From the NCBI GenBank assembly GCA_020444175.1, contig JAHLLM010000013.1:62001-126000 (forward strand): DNA of 64,000 nucleotides, in the 5' to 3' direction. Position 1 is the stretch's first letter. Every line of letters begins with the position of its first letter. Shown one piece after another: positions 60,394-64,000 of this stretch. The stretch comes from Desulfobulbaceae bacterium. Lineage in GTDB: Bacteria; Desulfobacterota; Desulfobulbia; Desulfobulbales; SURF-16. Made by a program: the position numbers and the translations under genes. The notes under the pieces were generated by a model, which was not told where the DNA came from, did no database searches, and saw only the letters and a list, made by a program, of their open reading frames with translations.

Positions 60394-62088
60394 TTACCGG
60401 CGTAACCCGGCAACCCCTTTCTTCCAGAAAAAGCGCACGCAGAGAAAACCAAGCAGAAGAGAGCAAAAAAGCCAGGTGGAAAGCAAGAGAATCGTTTGAC
60501 CCTGCAGCAGAGAGTAACTCCATATCCCCTCTTCCGATGACGTAATACGAATCCACTGTTTCGTTAGACGATACATGGGCAGGGCGGCGCTGGCAAGAAT
60601 AACAAAAACAACAGTCATGGAAGAAAAAAGAAAAACAAGCGCTCCCATCCCTCCCAGAGCTGCAGTCCTGTTTTCGGCTTTGAAATCTGCATACATTGCC
60701 CCGAATCCAACCGCCATCCCAACCACGGTCCAGCAGATCAGCAGACTGGAAAGAATCGAGAACCACCACATGGGTCCCTTGATGCCGAGCAGATAATCCG
60801 AACATAGAACAAGGAAGAGAGAAAAGACGCTGAAAGGCAAAACGTAAAAAACAAATTTATACCAAAGGAAACGTTCCATTGTCAGCGGGGAAGACGCTAT
60901 GATCCAGAATGCCGCAGTTTCTCCACCCACAGCAGGAAACACAAACCGTGCGGACAGAGAAGTAACCATAAACCCTGCCACGCCGACATTGAGGAAAGAA
61001 ATCAGATTGGTGATATATTCGGTTTTAAATGGTGAGCGCTCAACGGGGAGAGCCTTGAAGCTGTAAAGATAGACAATCACCAGGGCAGCTATCATGAAAA
61101 TTTGTGACCATTCCGCCGAGTCACGCAGAAATGTCTTTGATTCCTTTTTGAAAATCCATTTTTGTATTCCGGGTTTATATTTTTCCTGCTGTGTAAAGGT
61201 ACGAAATCCACCAAATGATTCCTGGGACCGGCTGAATGCGGTGAGGAAAAAGTGGCGCATTGCACATTCCCCGATAAAAAAAAGTGCCGGAACGCTGATA
61301 ATAAGGAGGGAAAGAAGAAGCCAGTCAATCTCCCGGTCAAGCAGATAAAGGGAGAGCAAATTTGCCGCCCAGGAGGCAGGAACATAAGGACCTGCTGGTT
61401 GCGAAATGGAAGAAAGATACTCAACAAAATGACCGTATTGATCTGGGTTGACCAAATTTTCAGGCTTGAGCATTCGGAAGACGATATAAATAAAAATACC
61501 AAAGCAGAGAGACAGGTAAAAGATAATATCTTTTGTTTGGCGGGCAGGAAAAAATCGGACCAGAAAGACGGTGATCCCCATGCCAAAGCCCGAGGCAATG
61601 AGCGCTGTACATATTACCGAGACAAACATAAGTGGCAAGTATAGCCAACCGGCGTTAAAGACAGAGCCGAATGCACCAAAAACAGGTATGGAAAAGACGA
61701 TCATCATCCAGGATGTATAGATTGTCGTGGTGATGTAACGCATGAAATATATTTCATGGGCCGGAACAGGAGAGGCAAAAATAATCTCATTGTCCTGAGA
61801 GAGAAAGAGGGTGGAAACAGCGGAAACCATACACGAAAAAATGAGCATGGCGAACATGACAATCCAGCCCATCTCAAATATCTTCAGGCTTAAAATCACG
61901 CCGAGTTCGTTTTGACGATGGAAGTAAGAGACCACTTTTTGAGTAACAAAATAAAAAGCAAGGCAGACCAGAAGACCGAAAAGGATAACGGACAACGTCT
62001 TCAAAGGAAATGCCCCGGCAGGGAAAAAACGATTGCGCAGGGTACGAAAAAAAGGGGCGAGTAAGCGCAAACGCATATCAGGCACCAT
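60394..62088 (-). CDS. ABC-2-type transporter permease (564 aa)
   Basis: The protein has about 12 hydrophobic helices (for example VILFGLLVCLAFYFVTQKVV, WIVMFAMLIFSCMVSAVSTL, LTMERFLWYKFVFYVLPFSV). An EIIFASPVPAHEIYFMRYIT segment, conserved in large bacterial ABC-2 exporter subunits, precedes helix 4. It overlaps the ATPase gene by 11 bases (stop inside the start region), so the two are translationally coupled and form one exporter. The substrate is unknown. A transglutaminase-like gene is upstream in the same operon. Start may be ATG 62088 or the one four codons later. Confidence 0.85.
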   Translation of the reverse strand: MVPDMRLRLLAPFFRTLRNRFFPAGAFPLKTLSVILFGLLVCLAFYFVTQKVVSYFHRQNELGVILSLKIFEMGWIVMFAMLIFSCMVSAVSTLFLSQDNEIIFASPVPAHEIYFMRYITTTIYTSWMMIVFSIPVFGAFGSVFNAGWLYLPLMFVSVICTALIASGFGMGITVFLVRFFPARQTKDIIFYLSLCFGIFIYIVFRMLKPENLVNPDQYGHFVEYLSSISQPAGPYVPASWAANLLSLYLLDREIDWLLLSLLIISVPALFFIGECAMRHFFLTAFSRSQESFGGFRTFTQQEKYKPGIQKWIFKKESKTFLRDSAEWSQIFMIAALVIVYLYSFKALPVERSPFKTEYITNLISFLNVGVAGFMVTSLSARFVFPAVGGETAAFWIIASSPLTMERFLWYKFVFYVLPFSVFSLFLVLCSDYLLGIKGPMWWFSILSSLLICWTVVGMAVGFGAMYADFKAENRTAALGGMGALVFLFSSMTVVFVILASAALPMYRLTKQWIRITSSEEGIWSYSLLQGQTILLLSTWLFCSLLLGFLCVRFFWKKGVAGLRR

Positions 62089-62878
62089 CTTTTTTCAGTG
62101 CTGCAATAACACCGTTCAGTTCGTTGGCGCATGTGAGTTCCAGAAAAACATCCTCCAGATCCGAGCCTTCAAGTTTTGCCTCCTTACGCAGACTTGCCAG
62201 TGTACCCAGCGAGCGTATTTGCCCGTGCAGAATAATAGCAATTTGATCGCACAGCTCTTCGGCAATTTCAAGGGAATGTGTTGAAAGGAAAATACTGTTT
62301 CCCTGCCGGGCGTGGGTTTTAAAAAGCTCTTTGACGATGCGGGCACTTTTCGGATCAAGGCCGACCATTGGTTCGTCAACAATGACAAGAGGAGAATTCA
62401 GCATGAAAGCGGAAGTCATAATGAGTTTCTGGCGCATGCCATGGGAGTAGCACTCAATCAGATGATGCTGCCAGTCGGTAAGATCAAACAGGTCAAGATA
62501 CCTTGATGACTTTTCAAAATCATCTGCAGACAGATCGTAAAGACTTGCTATAAATTTTATGAATTCATAGCCGGTCAGTTTTTCGTACAGATAGGGACGA
62601 TCAGGTATATACGCTGTTAGCCCTTTACATGCTTCAGGGAAAAGAGTCATATCCCTGCCACAGAGCGTTATTGAACCGTGATCCGGCTTCAAAAGGCCTG
62701 CAAGCATTTTGATCGTTGTCGTCTTTCCGGCACCGTTGGGACCAAGAAAACCGAAGATCTCTCCTTTCGCCACCGTAACATTGACATTGTCCACTGCCGT
62801 ATACGTGCCGAATTTTTTCGTCAAACCGGACACTTCCAGGGCAGGTTGTTCGATATCGTTGCTCTTTATCGTACTCAT
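62078..62878 (-). CDS. ABC transporter ATP-binding protein
   Basis: The domain has Walker A FLGPNGAGKTTTIKMLAG, Q-loop-like YIPDRPYLYEKLTGYEFI, a signature YSHGMRQKL in place of the usual LSGGQ, Walker B PLVIVDEPMVGLDPKSAR and switch His in IFLSTHSLEIAE. The relaxed signature is often seen in ABC-2 exporter ATPases such as those in Geobacter and clostridial systems. I use ATG 62878; an in-frame ATG at 62899 gives seven more residues and neither has a good ribosome site. It is co-transcribed with the permease. Confidence 0.92.
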   Translation of the reverse strand: MSTIKSNDIEQPALEVSGLTKKFGTYTAVDNVNVTVAKGEIFGFLGPNGAGKTTTIKMLAGLLKPDHGSITLCGRDMTLFPEACKGLTAYIPDRPYLYEKLTGYEFIKFIASLYDLSADDFEKSSRYLDLFDLTDWQHHLIECYSHGMRQKLIMTSAFMLNSPLVIVDEPMVGLDPKSARIVKELFKTHARQGNSIFLSTHSLEIAEELCDQIAIILHGQIRSLGTLASLRKEAKLEGSDLEDVFLELTCANELNGVIAALKKDGA

Positions 62879-62924
62879 TTCATTTAAATAACTGTGCATG
62901 TTTACAGAAATTAATCTGACTCTA

Positions 62925-64000
62925 TCACTGGGCAGAAAATATCTGCAATTTGCCCAGCAACGCCCCTATGCGAATCTGCTCTTTTGTTTCGCCGATAACA
63001 AAACGGATATGGGATAAGTCGGCAGGAAATTGATTTTTGGTCGTATCCAGACTGATCCATCTGTTGTCAATACACACCTCATTCCAGGCATGGTAATAAA
63101 ATGCACCTTCATGGAATGTCACCCCCGAGGCAATGCGGGCTGGAATACCTGAACTGCGCGCAAGGGCGGCAAAAAGAGCAGCATGTTCGTTGCAGTCTCC
63201 TTTCATTGACTGCAACGTTGTCACCGCATCAGGGATTCCCAACACCGGTCTTTTTTCAAGATGAGTGTAAAGCCAATCTGACAGAACCCGTACTTTCCCG
63301 ATGGCGCTTTGTGCATCTTCTGTAAGATCACGGGCAAGGGATACAATTTTATTATGGTCCGATTGCACGTAAACCGAGGGTTGCAATGCCTCTGTTTCAT
63401 CTGCACAGATCTCAGCATGTTGACCGGGAATTGACTCCTGGCGAATGGTGAGAAGGTCACCGGCAAACTGCTGTCTCCCTCCATCAAGATCAAACTCGCC
63501 CCCTTCAGGCAGAACAAGTCGGTATGTAAAGGATGTTTTTCCTTGCAACTCATCAAAGTTCCCCTTGAACGGCACCGCAACACTTTGCAGAATATCCTGG
63601 CCTTTTCTGGTTACATTTCTGGCCTTGTATTCAGGTTCACTGATGAATACAAAGCCGGCAGGAGACTCTTCTTTGATAACCTTGCCAGTATCATCAAGCC
63701 AACTGCTGATGCGCATTCCTGAAAAACTTTCAACAAAATGATGCAAAAGTGATATGCGCCCGCGTATCAAAATTTTTTCAACACCTTTATACTCGACTAT
63801 GGTGTCTTTACCGCTCAGCGAAAGTGGATCAAAATAGGCAATTTTCCGCTTATCTCCCGGTTCAAGATTTTGCTGCAAAAGATACGCACGTTGATGAACG
63901 GAAAGAAGAGGAGGGGAACTGAGAGTGAGAGAGTCCCTGATTTCTTCTTTACCTGTCATGATTGTAAAATCGACCACTTTCCCGGCAACACGTCCCTCCG
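62925..64000 (-). CDS. Transglutaminase-like protein (N-terminus outside window)
   Basis: The frame is open to the right edge, so the protein is incomplete; a GTG at 63977 is not necessarily the start. The C-terminal transglutaminase core has Cys in MKGDCNEHAALFAALARSSG, His in YYHAWNEVCID and Asp in WISLDTTKNQFPADL. This fits bacterial protease or transglutaminase-like enzymes, often periplasmic. The first 200 visible residues are beta-rich (FVFISEPEYKARNVTRKG, YRLVLPEGGEFDLDGGRQQF) and not assigned. It ends 25 bases before the ABC ATPase start region and probably is the first or an early gene of that operon. Confidence 0.85.
   Translation of the reverse strand, partial: EGRVAGKVVDFTIMTGKEEIRDSLTLSSPPLLSVHQRAYLLQQNLEPGDKRKIAYFDPLSLSGKDTIVEYKGVEKILIRGRISLLHHFVESFSGMRISSWLDDTGKVIKEESPAGFVFISEPEYKARNVTRKGQDILQSVAVPFKGNFDELQGKTSFTYRLVLPEGGEFDLDGGRQQFAGDLLTIRQESIPGQHAEICADETEALQPSVYVQSDHNKIVSLARDLTEDAQSAIGKVRVLSDWLYTHLEKRPVLGIPDAVTTLQSMKGDCNEHAALFAALARSSGIPARIASGVTFHEGAFYYHAWNEVCIDNRWISLDTTKNQFPADLSHIRFVIGETKEQIRIGALLGKLQIFSAQ

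Noticed and set aside
1-64000. rRNA, tRNA and CRISPR arrays
   Set aside because: No tRNA cloverleaf, rRNA segment or spaced short direct repeats were recognised on reading; a computational scan could still find a missed tRNA.

Overview
The window looks like chromosome from a Gram-negative, probably anaerobic bacterium, most likely a member of the Desulfobacterota. This is an inference from gene content: a 5-haem cytochrome c, a GGGtGRT / NifU-like pair, an 8-amino-Kdo gene set, a PEP-CTERM protein, a Slam-type outer-membrane translocon, and large cadherin-repeat surface proteins. No rRNA or tRNA gene was recognised, and no species name can be supported from sequence alone.

Layout. 0-3 kb: the end of a YafK-family peptidoglycan enzyme, then an ArsR regulator / permease / mini-thioredoxin operon that ends exactly at a 141-bp MITE-like element. 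3.4-22.2 kb: two surface proteins, a 466-aa seven-repeat FG-GAP protein and a giant 5,741-aa secreted protein. The giant has about 47 cadherin-like repeats, an Ig-like and four VCBS-like domains, and a seven-repeat TolB-like propeller. 22.2-32.1 kb: housekeeping and envelope genes, namely a long YvcK/CofD protein, malate dehydrogenase, kdsB, rsmJ, and kdnA and kdnB (conversion of Kdo to 8-amino-Kdo for LPS), followed by a darP / PPC-domain / unknown-protein operon. Two intergenic regions here hold inverted-repeat elements that share an inner palindrome. 32.3-36.1 kb: a scrap-yard of mobile DNA with a truncated TIR/deoxyribosyltransferase-like gene, two transposase fragments, REP palindromes, a toxin-antitoxin pair, a group II intron remnant, a fluorescence-recovery-protein-like gene and the second copy of the 141-bp element.

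36.3-45.3 kb: a second housekeeping block with a NifU-like scaffold plus GGGtGRT protein, an RlmL-type methyltransferase, a GGDEF-EAL protein, a pentahaem cytochrome, and a MarR regulator sharing an identical palindromic operator with fabF. 45.6-60.1 kb: an accessory region with an XRE-2TM regulator preceded by four 11-bp operator repeats, an intact IS1182-family element flanked by CTAG, a tyrosine recombinase, a GGDEF sensor, a RelE/Phd module and dispersed palindromic repeats. It then carries a two-gene type XI secretion unit (a Slam translocon plus a lipase-like cargo with a TbpB-type barrel) and two integron-type attC sites. These sites sit directly downstream of a PEP-CTERM gene and of a small membrane-protein gene, which suggests both arrived as gene cassettes. 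60.3-64 kb: a transglutaminase-like / ABC ATPase / ABC permease operon running off the right edge.

The most interesting items are the Slam-lipase pair, the attC-bounded PEP-CTERM cassette, the two 141-bp elements that chose the same 6-bp target in opposite orientation, the FRP-like protein in an apparently non-phototrophic genome, and the giant repeat protein with nine consecutive 309-bp near-identical units.
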